This document shows, piece by piece, positions 22,030 to 33,348 of a DNA stretch of 64,000 nucleotides. A model generated the notes under the pieces. That model was not told where the DNA came from and did not search any database. It saw only the letters and a list, made by a program, of their open reading frames with translations. The position numbers were made by a program, and so were the translations under genes. Numbering within the stretch: the stretch's first letter is position 1; each line of letters begins with the position of its first letter. The DNA is from Termitomyces sp. T153 (taxonomy: Eukaryota > Basidiomycota > Agaricomycetes > Agaricales > Lyophyllaceae), in the NCBI GenBank assembly GCA_018296165.2, contig JACKQL020000151.1:28266-92265 (forward strand), given 5' to 3'.

Positions 22030-22411
22030 TTGCCTGGTCAGCTGGCAAAATAGGGTAGATGCCTCAAATAGCTTTTGGGGCATTGGGATGCCTATGGTAG
22101 AAGTCCTGGACCAAGCCTAATGCATAAACATTAGCCTGTGGTTCCCAAGAGATGTCCTCAATGCCATATCCCTTTTATTTGACCTTAAACTGCAACTTCC
22201 CTTGGAATACCCTGCTGTCCAAGATTTCCTCCACCTCATACTCCTCCTCATCATTGACCAGGACTGGTGGTGGGGGTGGCTTAGGGCAACAGCCTGGGAT
22301 TGAATCCTTCAGAGCTGGAAATAACTTGACCACATTGAAGACTGGGTGCAGCTGGTGGAGGCCTGCAGAGAGTTTAAGTTGGTATGCCAAAGGCTCTACC
22401 TTCTTCTCCAC
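22030..22411 (-). pseudogene. Chromodomain end of family B pol
   Basis: Reads HPVFNVVKLFPALK, then EEEYEVEEILDSR, a short break, then KGYGIEDISWEPQ. This is a GPY/F-to-chromodomain C-terminus. In chromoviruses this module is known to steer integration to methylated-histone chromatin, which fits the nested pile seen here. One stop after FKVK splits the chromodomain. Confidence 0.8.
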
Positions 22412-22765
22412 TGTGAAGGGGCCAAGATGACAATGTGACAGCTTCTAGGATGGCCTTGTTGTCTAAATGTCTGAGCTATCCAAGTACACATGGTCCCTGG
22501 GCTTGTAAACTGGGGCAGGTGTCCATCTGCTATCATAGTACTATGCCATGTCTTTCTTGGCCTTCACCAATGCAGCTTTTGCCTCCTCCTGTGCCCTCCT
22601 CATCTGGTCCACAAACTCATTGACAGAGTCATTCTCTGAGAAGCATGCCTGAGGTTCAAATTCCATGTGAGGGTGCCTGCCAGTGTCCAGGAAGAATGAA
22701 GTCATCTGTATGGGAGAGTGAATGTGGTTGTTGTATTGGAATTCTGCATCTGGCAGCAGCTCATC

Positions 22766-23434
22766 CTAGTCATCCTGCCTCTCATTACAAAACAAGTGGA
22801 GATACTGCTCCAGTTTGGGGTTAACATGTTCTGTCTGCCTATCTGACTGAGAGTGATAGGCTGTGGTGGTATGGAGCTTCATGTCTAGCAGGCAATACAG
22901 TTCTTGAGTGAATTCTGCCACAAACTGGGGGCCTCGGTCAGAGACATATCCATCTAACATACCATGGAGTTTCCAGACATTCTTCCAGTACAGGCTGGCC
23001 ACTCCCAAGGCAGAGCATGTGGTGTGAGTAGGTATGAAGTGAGCCTGTTTGCCATAGAGGTCCACCACTACCATCACAGCATCATACCCATAAGCATCTG
23101 GGAGTTCCACAATGAAATCCACTGATGCAACATTCCAGCAAGCAGCTGGAATAGGGAGTGGGTGGAGCTGGCCCATGGGTGCTTGGCAGTGAGGTTTGGT
23201 GCAGAGACAGAAGTTGCAGGTGCTGGTGTAGGTGCCTACATATTGGGAGATCTGTGGCCAGCAATAGTTCCAGGATACCAGCTCCAGCATCTTCCACTTT
23301 CCAGGATGTCCAGCCACCCAAGAGTCATGATGTTGTTCTACAATGTGCCAGCAAAGTTCTGGAATGTTAGGCACATAAATGTGTCCTCTGAAGGTCAACA
23401 GCCCATCCTGAAGACCCCACTCATCAGCATGCAC
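22766..23434 (-). pseudogene. Integrase of the family B full-length copy
   Basis: A 222-codon uninterrupted frame. The N-terminal zinc-binding part (HHDSWVAGHPGKWKMLELV, then CNFC) is followed by the catalytic core. The three acidic residues are all in place: D in SVDFIVELP, D in YVSDRGPQF and E in DRQTEHVN. The frame breaks before the C-terminal part. Confidence 0.8.
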
Positions 23435-23449
23435 TGACTTGACTCTACT

Positions 23450-25160
23450 TGCCCATTGAGCTTGTAGGGCCTGTGCAGCCTGGGCAACTGCATCCTCCTG
23501 TGCACACTTTCAGTTCCCTCTTCAGATATCCCTAAGGATGTCTGCCTCATCTCCTTGTGCCACAATCCCTTCTAGTGCATGGATAGCAAAGAGCTCTGGC
23601 TTGAGGAGGACAATGTTGTCATTATCTCCTGCTTGGGTGCCATGGTTAACTCACCTGGACAGTGCATCTGGTTTGCCCATGCTCTGTTCTGGTTTGTGGT
23701 GCAATGAGAAGTCACACTTGGCCAGATACAGAGACCACTGAGCTTGATGTCTATTGAGTTTCTTAGTGGAATGGAAGTACTCCAGGTTCTTGTGGTCTGT
23801 CCAGACTTCAAAGTTATGCCATGCACCCTTGAGGAAATGCTGCCATTCTTCAAAGGACTGAATAATTGCCAGCATCTCCTTGTCATGAATCTCATAATTC
23901 CATTCCACTACATTCAGGCTTTTGGAGTAGAAGGCTACTGGATGCCATTTGCCATCCTCTTTTGACTGCTGGGAGAAGACTGCCCCTGTAGCAAAGTCTG
24001 AGCTATCTGCTTATACACAGAATGGAGAGTCATTGTCAGAGAATAGGAGGACTGGCTTTGAGGTCACAGATTGCTTGAGGGCATCAAAGGCAGCTTGCTG
24101 TGGGGGCTCCCACTGCTATGCAGTATCCTTAACTGTGAGGTCAAAGAGGGGATGTGCATGGTGGGAGAAATCCTGTATGAACCTCCAATAGAAATTGACA
24201 AACCCAAGAAAGGCCTGAACTTTCTTCTTGTTCCTTGGCTCAGGCCACTCTGCTACACCTGCCACTTTAATGGGGTCCATCTTGGCTATTCCATGCAAAA
24301 TGATCAAACCCAGGTACTCCACTTTAGTCTGTTCAAATTTGCACTTCTCAGGCTTTAAATAGAGCTGGTGTTGGCAGAGGCATTCCAAGACAATGCATGT
24401 GATCCAGCAATGCTCCTCAAGAGTTTTTGTGTAGATGAGGATATCATCAAGATACATGCAGACAACACCTTGTGCAATCAGATCATGGAAAATGTTATTC
24501 ATCATAGTCTGGAACATGGCTGGGCTATTAGTGAGACCAAAGAACATTACTAGAGGTTCAAAGAGTCTGCGATTAGTTTGGAATGCTGCCTTCCACTCAT
24601 CCCCTTCTTTGATGCATACATTGTTGTCACCCCAGCAGATGACCAACTTCATGAAGTAGCATGCACCTCAAAGGTTGTTGACAAGTTCTGAGATGAGTGG
24701 CAAAGGATAGCAGTTCTTCACTGTCATTGCATTCAGGATACAATAATTCTGAATCAGACAAAGAGACCCATCCTTCTTCTTAATAAAAAAGACTGGAGAG
24801 GCCATTGGAGACTTGGAGGGTCATATTTGTCCTAAGCTAAGATTCTCCTGTAGGAAAGCGTCCAGCTTGTTCTGTTTACAGAGTATGAGTGGATAGACCT
24901 TGCAGCTGGAGGGCTTCACATCTGGTATCAGCTCAATTGCATGATCCCACTGCTTGCACTCTGAAAGTGAATCAAGGGAGGCCTTGGAAAATACATCCTC
25001 CCAGTCATGGAGGTGATTGGAAACAGTGCTATGGAAAGGCTTGGGCTGTGAGTTTGCTGCAAATGCTTCAGCCAGATGCTGAGAAGTAGTCTGACTGGCT
25101 CAAATCTCTGCCACTGTAGGAGGGGGGCAGAGGATTGTAGCATAGATCCTATCATCCACC
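23450..25160 (-). pseudogene. RT and RNase H of the family B full-length copy
   Basis: RT finger and palm segments run from about 25,100 downward in broken frames. The best frame, 24,652-24,116 (178 codons), has FGLTNSPAMFQTMMN, the catalytic VCMYLDDILIYTKT at about 24,440 and VQAFLGFVNFYWRF. RNase H follows (ATGAVFSQQ-like region near 23,980, then DKEMLAIIQSFEEW and VWTDHKNLEYF at 23,870-23,780, ending KPDALSR). The catalytic YLDD is unchanged although other parts contain stops. Confidence 0.8.
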
Positions 25161-25689
25161 TCTATGGTCTCATCTGGGGACTCTGCATCTGGAGTATGGG
25201 TCCATTCTCCTTTACCTTCCTCTTTCTTTGGGGATTCACACCCAACACCTTAGACATCCTCATAGAGGGCCTCTCTATGAGGTAATGTCAGAGGGGGGGA
25301 ACTCAGGAGGTCAAGATCAGCATAAGGGAGATGCCCAGCATAACAAGCATGCATAGCAGCACACTTACAAATCTTGGCTCTCTGCTCTTTGTAGGCTTCT
25401 TCTGCACAGGTAATTGCAGCGACATGGGCAACAACTCATCTTCACCTCACCCTTAGTCCAGTTAATCCCTGGGTTGTGTTCACATAGCTAGGTGAACCCC
25501 AAGATCATGTCTTGCTTTCCCAAACTAGTGACAGCAAAAGTGGCTCACTCTGAGTGGTCTTGGTAGCAGAGGACCAGATCCACCATAGAGCAAATAGAGC
25601 CAGCTTTATTGAGTATGCCATCAACATTGTATATAGGGATAGGACAAAAAAGGGAGAGAGTGGTCAGGCAGTGTCATTGCACATAGTCA

Positions 25690-25780
25690 GTATTGAGGAA
25701 GAGGCCTGTTGTGCCACTGTCAAGGAGGGCAACCACACTTCAGATCTGCTGGGTGTCTATTGTCTCAATATCCACCTGTA
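25690..25780 (-). pseudogene. Retropepsin active-site region, family B full-length copy
   Basis: Minus-strand VVALLDSGTTGLF keeps the catalytic Asp-Ser-Gly. It is surrounded by short frames; the complete protease would lie at about 25,750-25,380. Confidence 0.65.
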
Positions 25781-26224
25781 GCTTCAGGGAGTTGGTAGAA
25801 GGGGTGGAAGCAACAACATAATGATGGGCGAGGCAACATTTCCATGCAGAGATCCAAAGGCATGGGCTAGGGAGTGTGTTTCCAGCTGAGACTTTAGCTG
25901 GAGAGGGAGTTTGTACATCTGAGGAGGGGCTTATTGTTTCAGGCATAGTATCAACAATGGCAACAGATATATTTGATTCTATGGACAGGGGGGCAAAATG
26001 ATTAGTACTGGGCAATGGGAGCATACTGGTCATCCATTGCCCTTTTAAAAATCCTCAGACTCTGTAGGAACATCCTCCAATATATTGGCCACTTCCTCAG
26101 ACTGGACAGCTATAGGTGCATCCAGAGAGGGAGTTCCTGTGGCATCCCAGGCTACAAGGAGTTGGATGAGCAGCTCTTCTTGCTCTGATGCTGACAAGTA
26201 GCAGACTTCTAGCCCTTAAGGACA

Positions 26225-27283
26225 GTAACAGGCAAAATGACCTGCCTTCCCACAGTGTTAACACAGCAAAAGGGTAGTGGACTGCTGTTGAAAAGCATCA
26301 ACATCCATTGGGACTCCTTGGGGTAGAGAGTGTAGGGGCACAGCATGAGGCATGAAGGAAGGAGCTGCACCTGATTGTGGAGATGCTAATGCAGGTGCAG
26401 AAGAGAGAGCTTGGAGGGTGAACCCTCCATAAGAAAAGGGGAAGGTCAAAGGTTGTGTCCACTGCAACTCATGTTGCAGTTCCATGAGCTGCCACTGCTT
26501 GTGTGCCACCTTGTACCAGGTATCAACATGCTCATCATCTGGGCACTCCTCTGCCATGCTGTCAATATGATCCCTAAAAAAGGAGTGGAGTCTGTCATGG
26601 AAGGTTAGACAGAGTTGTAGACTGTCTGGATATCTAGCCTGTTCAGCTAAGGCACAAAAGGAGTCAATGTAGTCATCAAGTGACCACTTTTCTTGACTAG
26701 ACTGAATTTGGTCTTGAAGAAAAAGAGCTGAGGTTTTGGTGTAGTCAAGAGGGAAGAACTCTGCTTAGAACTCCTTCTCAAACTCTGTCCAGCCAGAGAA
26801 ACTCTTCACTCCTCCTGAGCATCAGAAGATATGCAGTGCATAGGTTGAGGCTCAAGTAGCCTTCATGTAGGAGAGGACCAAGGCAATTTTCAAGGCATAT
26901 AAGGTAAAGGCTTCACCACTCAGCTGGATGTAGGTGATGCAGGACTGGATAAAATGCTCTCCAGCCTTACAATCTCTATCATATATATCAGAGAGTGCAG
27001 GACGAGGGAGTTTGGAATGAAGAGCTAAAAGGCCTAAGCCAGATGCAGACACAAACCATTCTGCAGCTGCTGGAGGCAAAAAGCCTGAGCTAGGTGCAGA
27101 CACAAACAGTTCTGCATCTGCTGGAGGCATTGAAGGTGTGGTAGGAGCAAGGGGGAGACATTCCAGAAGGGCTTGGAGAGAAAGGGACACTGCTTCAGTA
27201 GTTTGATGGAGTCCAGTGAGTTCAGCTGTGTGGGAAGTAGGGAAGGCTTGGGTAAGTTGAACCTGTGTCTTCAGGGACAGCAA
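26225..27283 (-). pseudogene. Gag of the family B full-length copy
   Basis: The capsid part includes FIQSCITYIQLSGEAFTLYALKIALVLSYM (split over 27,283-26,852) and CPDDEHVDTWYKVAHKQW (26,557 downward). A CX2CX4HX4C zinc knuckle (CGKAGHFACYC) lies near 26,230-26,270 and contains one stop. It would form the particle and bind element RNA. Confidence 0.75.
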
Positions 27284-27468
27284 ACAGCTCCAGGCATTGT
27301 CCTGGGGGCTTGAAGCATCAGGAAGAGGTGCTAGAGGGGTTGGCTAGATCATAGGAAGGGCACAGAGGCACTAAGACACTAGTGGAGGAGAGACCTTTTG
27401 AGGAACCAAGTAGAAGCTTAAGTAATCAAAAAGGGGGCTCCTAGACCAAATCTAAAGACTTGTTCTGC

Positions 27469-27909
27469 TGTAAGAGCAACCTCTGGAGGCTGTGGCTCAA
27501 TCACACAGCTGGTAAAGGGAAATCCAAAGTTTATTCAGTACTGTACAGTGTCTACTGAGATAACTACTCACCTGGCAAAGAGAAATCTAAAGAGAACAAG
27601 TCTGAAGATTCCCTAGGCCAGGTGTGACACTTCAGAGGCTTCAGAAGTGTGGGAAACAACTGTACAGTATGACAGAGAAAAAAGACCAAAGTGATGTGCC
27701 AGCAATTGGTCAGCAGTTACATAAGCTGGTGGCAGTGTCAAAGGGGCCACACTTGTCTGAATTATTGACAGAGAACTGGTGCAGCCTGAGGGCTGAAACT
27801 AGAACCAATAGATAAGGAAAAGGAAGGAGAATGAAGGAAAACTATAGCAGAGGAAATCTGACAAGAACTGGAGAAGGAGAAGGAGAAACAAGTGGGACAT
27901 CCCCTGACA
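27469..27909 (-). mobile_element. Family B 5' LTR of the full-length copy
   Basis: 441 bp, same ends as 21,535-21,975. The sequence just inside (minus strand, GCAGAACAAGTC) should include the primer-binding site; I could not match it to a tRNA. Confidence 0.9.
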
Positions 27910-27914
27910 AGTCC

Positions 27915-28128
27915 CATGCTTCTCCTTCCATTACAGTGATTGGACTATTGTTGAGTGTATAGTCTAGTATAGTCCTTGTCCTATCCTGTTCTGTATTTCT
28001 TCTAGTGTATTTAAAGGAATAATGTTGCTGAAACTTGTTTTACCAGGAGGCTTACAGTTTTTAGCCTTAATAAATGTTTGTTTTAACTTCTGGTGTTTTA
28101 TTATGTTCCCAATGATGTGACAACATTG
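27915..28128 (+). other. Right half of the family B target, possibly an LTR end
   Basis: Continuation of the sequence interrupted at 21,534. It has AATAAA at about 28,069 and ends GTGACAACA before gag-like coding sequence, so it could be the end of an LTR of the next element. No second copy is in the window to prove this. Confidence 0.3.
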
Positions 28129-28676
28129 TATCAGTGCTGCCCTCCAACATCCCCTGCCAATAGCAACCACCCCCACATGTACTCCAGAGGATTTTCTGCA
28201 GTACTCCCCAACTCTGCATACCTTCTACCTGCTCATTACTATGCATATCCCACTCCTGCTATAGCTCCAGCCCCTCCAGAGCATCCAGATAATTATTCCC
28301 CTTCTTGATTGCCATTTCCTGCTCAAATTCCTCCTTTCTTCAGACAGCAATGGGTCAAAGCCTATGTCTAGCAGCATAACAAAGTTCTCCACTTCCTCCA
28401 CCTCTTTCCCATGGAATTTGCAAGATGCACCCATACTCTCCTTATCAACTTAGGCTACCCCAACACTCCAGCAACTCTGGAGGTTTGGGCAGACTGACTC
28501 CTTAATTTTCACAAATGCTATCTGCAAGGAAACCTTTTCAAAACTATGCAAGGCACCTTGGAAATTGATGCCAACCTACAGAACAAGCTCCATGCTCTAG
28601 TCAAAGAAATCCATACCAGCCCAAACCCTCATCCATTTGAAGATCCTCTGGACCCCTGCCACTCCTTCTATGTGCA
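28129..28676 (+). pseudogene. Gag-like fragment of an unassigned element
   Basis: Plus-strand blocks MYSRGFSAVLPNSAYLLPAHYY, then LHFLHLFPMEFARCTHTLL, LEVWAD, LQGNLFKTMQGTLEIDANLQ and KLHALVKEIHTSP. It is protein-like with stops. It differs from the family A gag that starts shortly afterwards, suggesting a join of two elements. Confidence 0.4.
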
Positions 28677-28679
28677 ATG

Positions 28680-30290
28680 CAAGGGACCTCAACCTTAACC
28701 CTATGGGCAGACTGTTTAACCAACTTGCTGCTCACACCCAGGCCCTCTCTACTTGCCCCTGGGCAAACTCCATCCTCAGTGCCTTTTGTACCTGGGACTA
28801 GCCTGCTGTCCCCAAACTCCATACTCAATAGCTACCCCCACATGTTGACAATGACAATCAAACCCTCTCCTATATTGATGAGCCTAGCAACCCTGCTGAC
28901 AAGCCTGCCCTGTGCAATGGCCCTCCCTAAGATAGACCTCCCCACTTTGACTTCTGCACTCCCTGTAGCAATGCCCCACAACTCCACCAGAATGCCCCAA
29001 TCCCCTCAAGGCAACCCACAGGCCCCAGAGCACCTTGACCCTCCTTCCTCATCAACCCCCCTTATCTTGCACCCACTCTAATGCCCAACCCCCCTGCTGA
29101 TGGTAATTACTTCAGACCACCCACCCCCAGAGGACCTCCTCATCCTCAATGGGCCCTAGGGCCTCCCCTGGGCAATGTGGGCCAACTCTTTAGCAGTGGG
29201 CCTCCAAACAGCAGACCTCTTGGCAGATGAGGCCTGGCTATGGACAACTTTCCCCCTCAGCACAGCAATGGGAACAATTATTACTATGATTACAATGCCA
29301 GACCTCTACCTCAAACTAAAAATATGCAGGATGACACTTATAATGCACTGGCTCAGGAAGGCAAGCTCAACATTCAAAAACCTGAACCTTTCACCGGTCA
29401 TGACTCCCAGAAATGGAGAATCTTCCTAACACAGTGACTAACAATGTTCCAAGCTAAGCCTATTACCTTCCAGCTTGAGAGCTCATAAGTAGCCTTTGTC
29501 TCATTATATTTGCAGGGCATCACCTTTGACCACTACATAGTGCTACTCCAGTTCAACTCCAACAGCTCTGTGCTCTCTAATTGGCTTGCTTTCACCCAAG
29601 AGTTCTCCAGTAAATTCAGCATCTTTGACACTGTAGCAGAAGCAGAGGAGAACCTCTTCAACCTTTGAATGTGCAACAATGAACACTTCACAACCTTTAT
29701 TGTACAATTTGAACAAGTGGCCTACAAAATGGGATGGAACTACAATGCTCTCCACTTTGCCCTCTGCTATGCCCTGCCTCAATGTATCAAGGATGTCCTT
29801 CACCTTGCCTCCAAGCAAACTACATATGATGGGTACAAGGCACTCATTACATAGATTGACCAATGTTACTGAGAAGACCAGAGCAAGAACACTGCACTGT
29901 GGACCACATGGAACACCTCCAACAACACCAACTGGCAGGCTGGAGCAACCAATGGCAACCAACCCTTGATCCTCACCAACTCTACCAATCCCATGCCCCA
30001 TTTCCCTCAAGGCCAAGGGCCTCCCAGTGCCAACCAACTCCTGGGACCATGCTCCTCTGCTCAACTCAACACTGCTGACCTCCATAAGACTCCAGAACCC
30101 TTGGACACCAACTCCAACAACCTCAATGATGCTCCAGACTCTGCCAACAATCAAGAAGCCCTATGTGCAAACAAGATTCAGAACAGGCCCTGGATTGATG
30201 TACCAGAGAAGACTCAGGAGAAACAATGGAAGGACGGTGCATGCATCCTATGGGTGAGCAGGACATTTTATCAGCAGTTGCCTTAAATGC
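28680..30290 (+). pseudogene. Family A Gypsy gag
   Basis: After a Pro-rich start, the capsid domain reads LNIQKPEPFTGHDSQKWRIF, LTMFQAKPITFQLESS, LAFTQEFSSKFS, AEAEENLFNL, NNEHFTTFIVQFEQVAYK, ALPQCIKDVLHLASKQTTYD. This is the classic Ty3/Gypsy retrotransposon gag pattern. Several stops are TGA, TAG or TAA where Arg or Gln fits, and R-to-C/H changes are frequent, as expected from CpG decay. Confidence 0.8.
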
Positions 30291-30399
30291 CAAATGATGG
30301 GATGTGCTATAGGGACTATCAATGGAGAAGACTGTAACTACTAGTTCATAGGAAACAACTCAGTGGTTTAGCTCTTGAAGATGCACTAGACCATGGACC

Positions 30400-31230
30400 A
30401 GACCCTGACATGTTCTCCACCCTGGCTGCACTCCTTTGCACAATGGTACTCACTCTGGATGACCTCTCAGCACATCTCCCTTCCCACTCCTCCCACACCC
30501 TCCTCCTCTGCACCACCCTCTCCTGCACCACCCTCCCCTTTTTCAATGACCTCATCCCACACACACTAGTTGACAGTGGTGCCACTGATAACTTCATTGA
30601 TAAATTCTTGGCAGCACTTGCTCCCCAACACCTCTGATGTCTCCCCACTCCAATCCTCCTCAAACTCTTTGATGGTGACCCCACCTCCACCAGAGATATC
30701 ACACACTGTGTGGAAACAACTGTGACCTTTGCCAATGGATGATGCCAAGACTAAACTACACTCCTCTGCCTCCATTGTTCTAGGCTTTTCATGGCTCTGC
30801 TCCACCAATCCCCACATTGACTGGCCCAATCTCACTCTTTGCCTTGACCAGGACAACCCAACCAACTCCAGACCAGTACTCTTCAATATCTCACCCCCCT
30901 CCAAGAGCCCTGAAGGTATGACCAACAACCCCTAAACTCCCCCCACAGCTTTGCTCAAAGTCCATGCAGTCATTCATCATCAACCTCCAACTTGACAGCT
31001 CACCAACTGCTCTCCCTGCCCTTGTCAACAGCAGTGCCTCCAGCACCTTCATCAGCAACCAGCTCAACCTCTGACACAATGACCTCAACAAACCACTTGA
31101 GCTCCAACTCTTTAACAGAAGCCCCACCACAACAGGAATCACTTAATACCACAACAATTCCCTTACTCTTGACAACAATTTGAGGTTCCAGGTCTGGCTC
31201 CTTATCATCCAGCTCTCCTGTCAACTCCAA
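30400..31230 (+). pseudogene. Family A aspartic protease region
   Basis: HTLVDSGATDNFIDKFLAAL at about 30,560-30,615 has an intact Asp-Ser-Gly. A second similar block (ALVNSSASSTFISNQL, about 31,015-31,065) follows with the active site changed to NSS. Either the element carries two retropepsin-like domains or part of it is duplicated. Confidence 0.65.
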
Positions 31231-31232
31231 TC

Positions 31233-31972
31233 ATGCTTGGACTTCTATGGCTGCAGGATGTCAACCCTAACATTGACTGGAAGAACCTCACCATGCAATT
31301 CTTCAGCTCTGAAGCAAGTTTAGCAGCCACCATCCTCCTTTGCATCCAGTCCACCTTGGGCTCCAACATCCCTGACCTTGATGCCAACACCTCCAGAGCA
31401 ACCAAAGGCCCCTCAACCCTCAATGACAACCAGGAAGGTGAAGACAATGTGCCTCTGCCCCAGTCACCCTTGAATAAAAACTCAACAGCTGCCCCCCAAC
31501 ATACCTCAGAATCAATACAAAGGTCTGCAGTACCCCAACCAATAATGCCCAACCCCTCTAAACAGCCCTGCCACCACTCCATACCCAACTGCTGCCACCC
31601 CATTGCCCACTCCCATCAATCCCAGAGATCTCAACATCAAAATTATTGGTGTGATCCCCTTTGCATGCATTTTATAAGATGGCACTCCCACCTTCCAACT
31701 ACAAATCACACCAGACCTACCAGAAGAATACCTCCACACAGAAACTACTCTGCTGGAACAAAAAACAGAAGAACAGATTCTATACAAAGTAGTTCCCCTG
31801 GAATATCATTAATTTGCTGACATATTCTCTGAAGGGAGTGCAAAAGAACTTCCTCTGCATCACTCCTACAATCACAAAATTGATCTCAAAGAAGGCACCT
31901 CACCCACATTTGGCAGAATCTACAATATGTCCAATATTGAACTCTAGGCCCTGAAGGATTACCTCAACAACA
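31233..31972 (+). pseudogene. Family A pol linker and RT N-terminus, truncated
   Basis: LGLLWLQDVNPNIDWKNLTM, a Pro-rich linker, then EYHXFADIFSEGSAKELPLH and FGRIYNMSNIEL near 31,900-31,945, the region just before RT. The RT palm, including YxDD, is missing. At about 31,972 the sequence jumps straight into RNase H. Confidence 0.75.
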
Positions 31973-31975
31973 TGC

Positions 31976-32192
31976 TTGGGAACCTTCTACACCTGTTTGA
32001 TGATCCCTGTGGATCTCAACTACAACATCTACAACAAAAAACTCCTTGTGATTGTTGAAGCCTTCTACCAGTGGAGGACCTACTTTGAAGGATCTCCACA
32101 CCTCATCCAAGTCTACTCTGACCATACCAATCTGCAGTACTTCCCAACCATGAAACAGCTCAGCCACTGCCAAGCTTAATGGTCTGAAACCC
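31976..32192 (+). pseudogene. Family A RNase H, first part
   Basis: DLNYNIYNKKLLVIVEAFYQWR, GSPHLIQVYSDHTNLQYF and MKQLSHCQA. It is interrupted at 32,193 by a solo LTR; the reading resumes at 33,349 (SDFTIHYCP). Confidence 0.85.
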
Positions 32193-33343
32193 TGTCAGGT
32201 TCTGCTGACTATAGGGGCTCAGCTACACTAGGTAAATCCTTACTAGGCAGACACAATATTCTGCACTGATAGCTGGGCATTCAGAGAAGGTCTAGACATT
32301 GGGGCTTTGTGAGGATAAGTGATGGGGAGTGATCTGAACAAGTCCAGAGTAGTACAGAGAGGTCTAGGACAAGTTGCAGGAAAGGGGTTGGACTCAATGA
32401 GACATGAGGTACAAGTCCAGAAGCAAGTATTAGGGGTGTGAGGCAAACAGAGGCTATGTGAGTGATGGGAGTGGGGCCAGAGTTTGATGGGGGATCAACA
32501 GAAGTTGATGGGTTTTGGGGCCAAGCAAATAGTGAGGTCTGGAGTGGGTTCAAAGAATGTTTGGGTCCATAATCATAAGCATGGAGTTTGTAAAGGTATT
32601 AGGGTTGAAAGGACTTGAACACAGTAATGGAAACAGAGTCAAAGGAGACAAGATGGAGTTGAGGCAAGATTGAGATGAGAACAAAAATAGATTCAAGCAG
32701 AGATACAAAAGAATAATGAGAACAATAATGAAAATAGAGACAAGACAAGATCAGGAGACTGAGATAAGACTGAGAGATTGAGATAAAGGGAAACATAACA
32801 CAGAACATAGAACACAAGACAGAAACAATCAGACCATAAGTAATGTTAAGCAATATCAAGACTAGAGTATGGGGTGCTACTCTACAACTTATATACTGAC
32901 TACTTGAGAGCTCCAGGAGATAATGGTTGTGGCAGTGGGGCTTGTCAGAGCCATGCAGAGTTGACAGAAGTTAGTTGTGATCAGGGGACAGGCTACAAGT
33001 GATATTCTGATGGGATCAATTGAGGATGCAGGCTGTCCTGGAGTTGTCATGATGCTCTGGAGTTGGTTGGGCAAACTAGAGAGATAAGTTGGTGATGCAC
33101 ACTGGAGCTAGGAATAGTGGGGGAGGGTTCCAGGGGCTCAGGAGAGTCAGGTGAAGCAGTGATGGCTGCAGAGAAGGCATCAGAGTTAGATAGAAGGCCA
33201 TTAGGGTTTGCCAGCAGAGTTACCCAGAGTGGGTGCCATAGGTGGGCAAAGGTTGGGAAAGTCAAAGGAGGAGATGGAGATAAACTCTGGGGAAGTGAGG
33301 TGGCTGAAAACAAGATCTGGAGTTCTGGGAATGGGTCATGACA
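32193..33343 (-). mobile_element. Solo LTR, family A, minus, with TSD AACCC
   Basis: 1,151 bp. On the plus strand it runs TGTCAGGTTCTG...GTCATGACA. Flanking AACCC at 32,188-32,192 and 33,344-33,348 is the target duplication. A reverse-strand TATATAAG box lies at 32,889-32,896. It sits in the RNase H of another family A copy. Confidence 0.93.
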
Positions 33344-33348
33344 AACCC

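Larger units (their letters stand above)
21530..27914 (-). mobile_element. Full-length family B Ty3/Gypsy chromovirus with TSD
   Basis: Minus-oriented element of 6,375 bp (21,535-27,909) bounded by two 441-bp LTRs and flanked on both sides by AGTCC (21,530-21,534 and 27,910-27,914). The 5-bp duplication shows one complete integration event. The minus-strand order is LTR, gag with zinc knuckle, protease, RT, RNase H, integrase, chromodomain, polypurine tract, LTR, which is the usual Gypsy order. The body has many stops and shifts and is CpG-poor, so it is dead, but no large deletion is evident. Confidence 0.9.

Noticed and set aside
28040..28128. AATAAA and TATCAG as a certain LTR end and primer-binding site
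   Set aside because: No second LTR copy is present to define the ends, so only a weak note was kept in the feature list.
29543..30154. A 203-codon minus-strand ORF
   Set aside because: Shadow of the family A gag on the plus strand, which has clear capsid motifs.
30346..31603. Minus-strand ORFs of 120-132 codons opposite the protease region
   Set aside because: The plus strand carries DSGATDNF and pre-RT motifs; the minus frames are compositional shadows.
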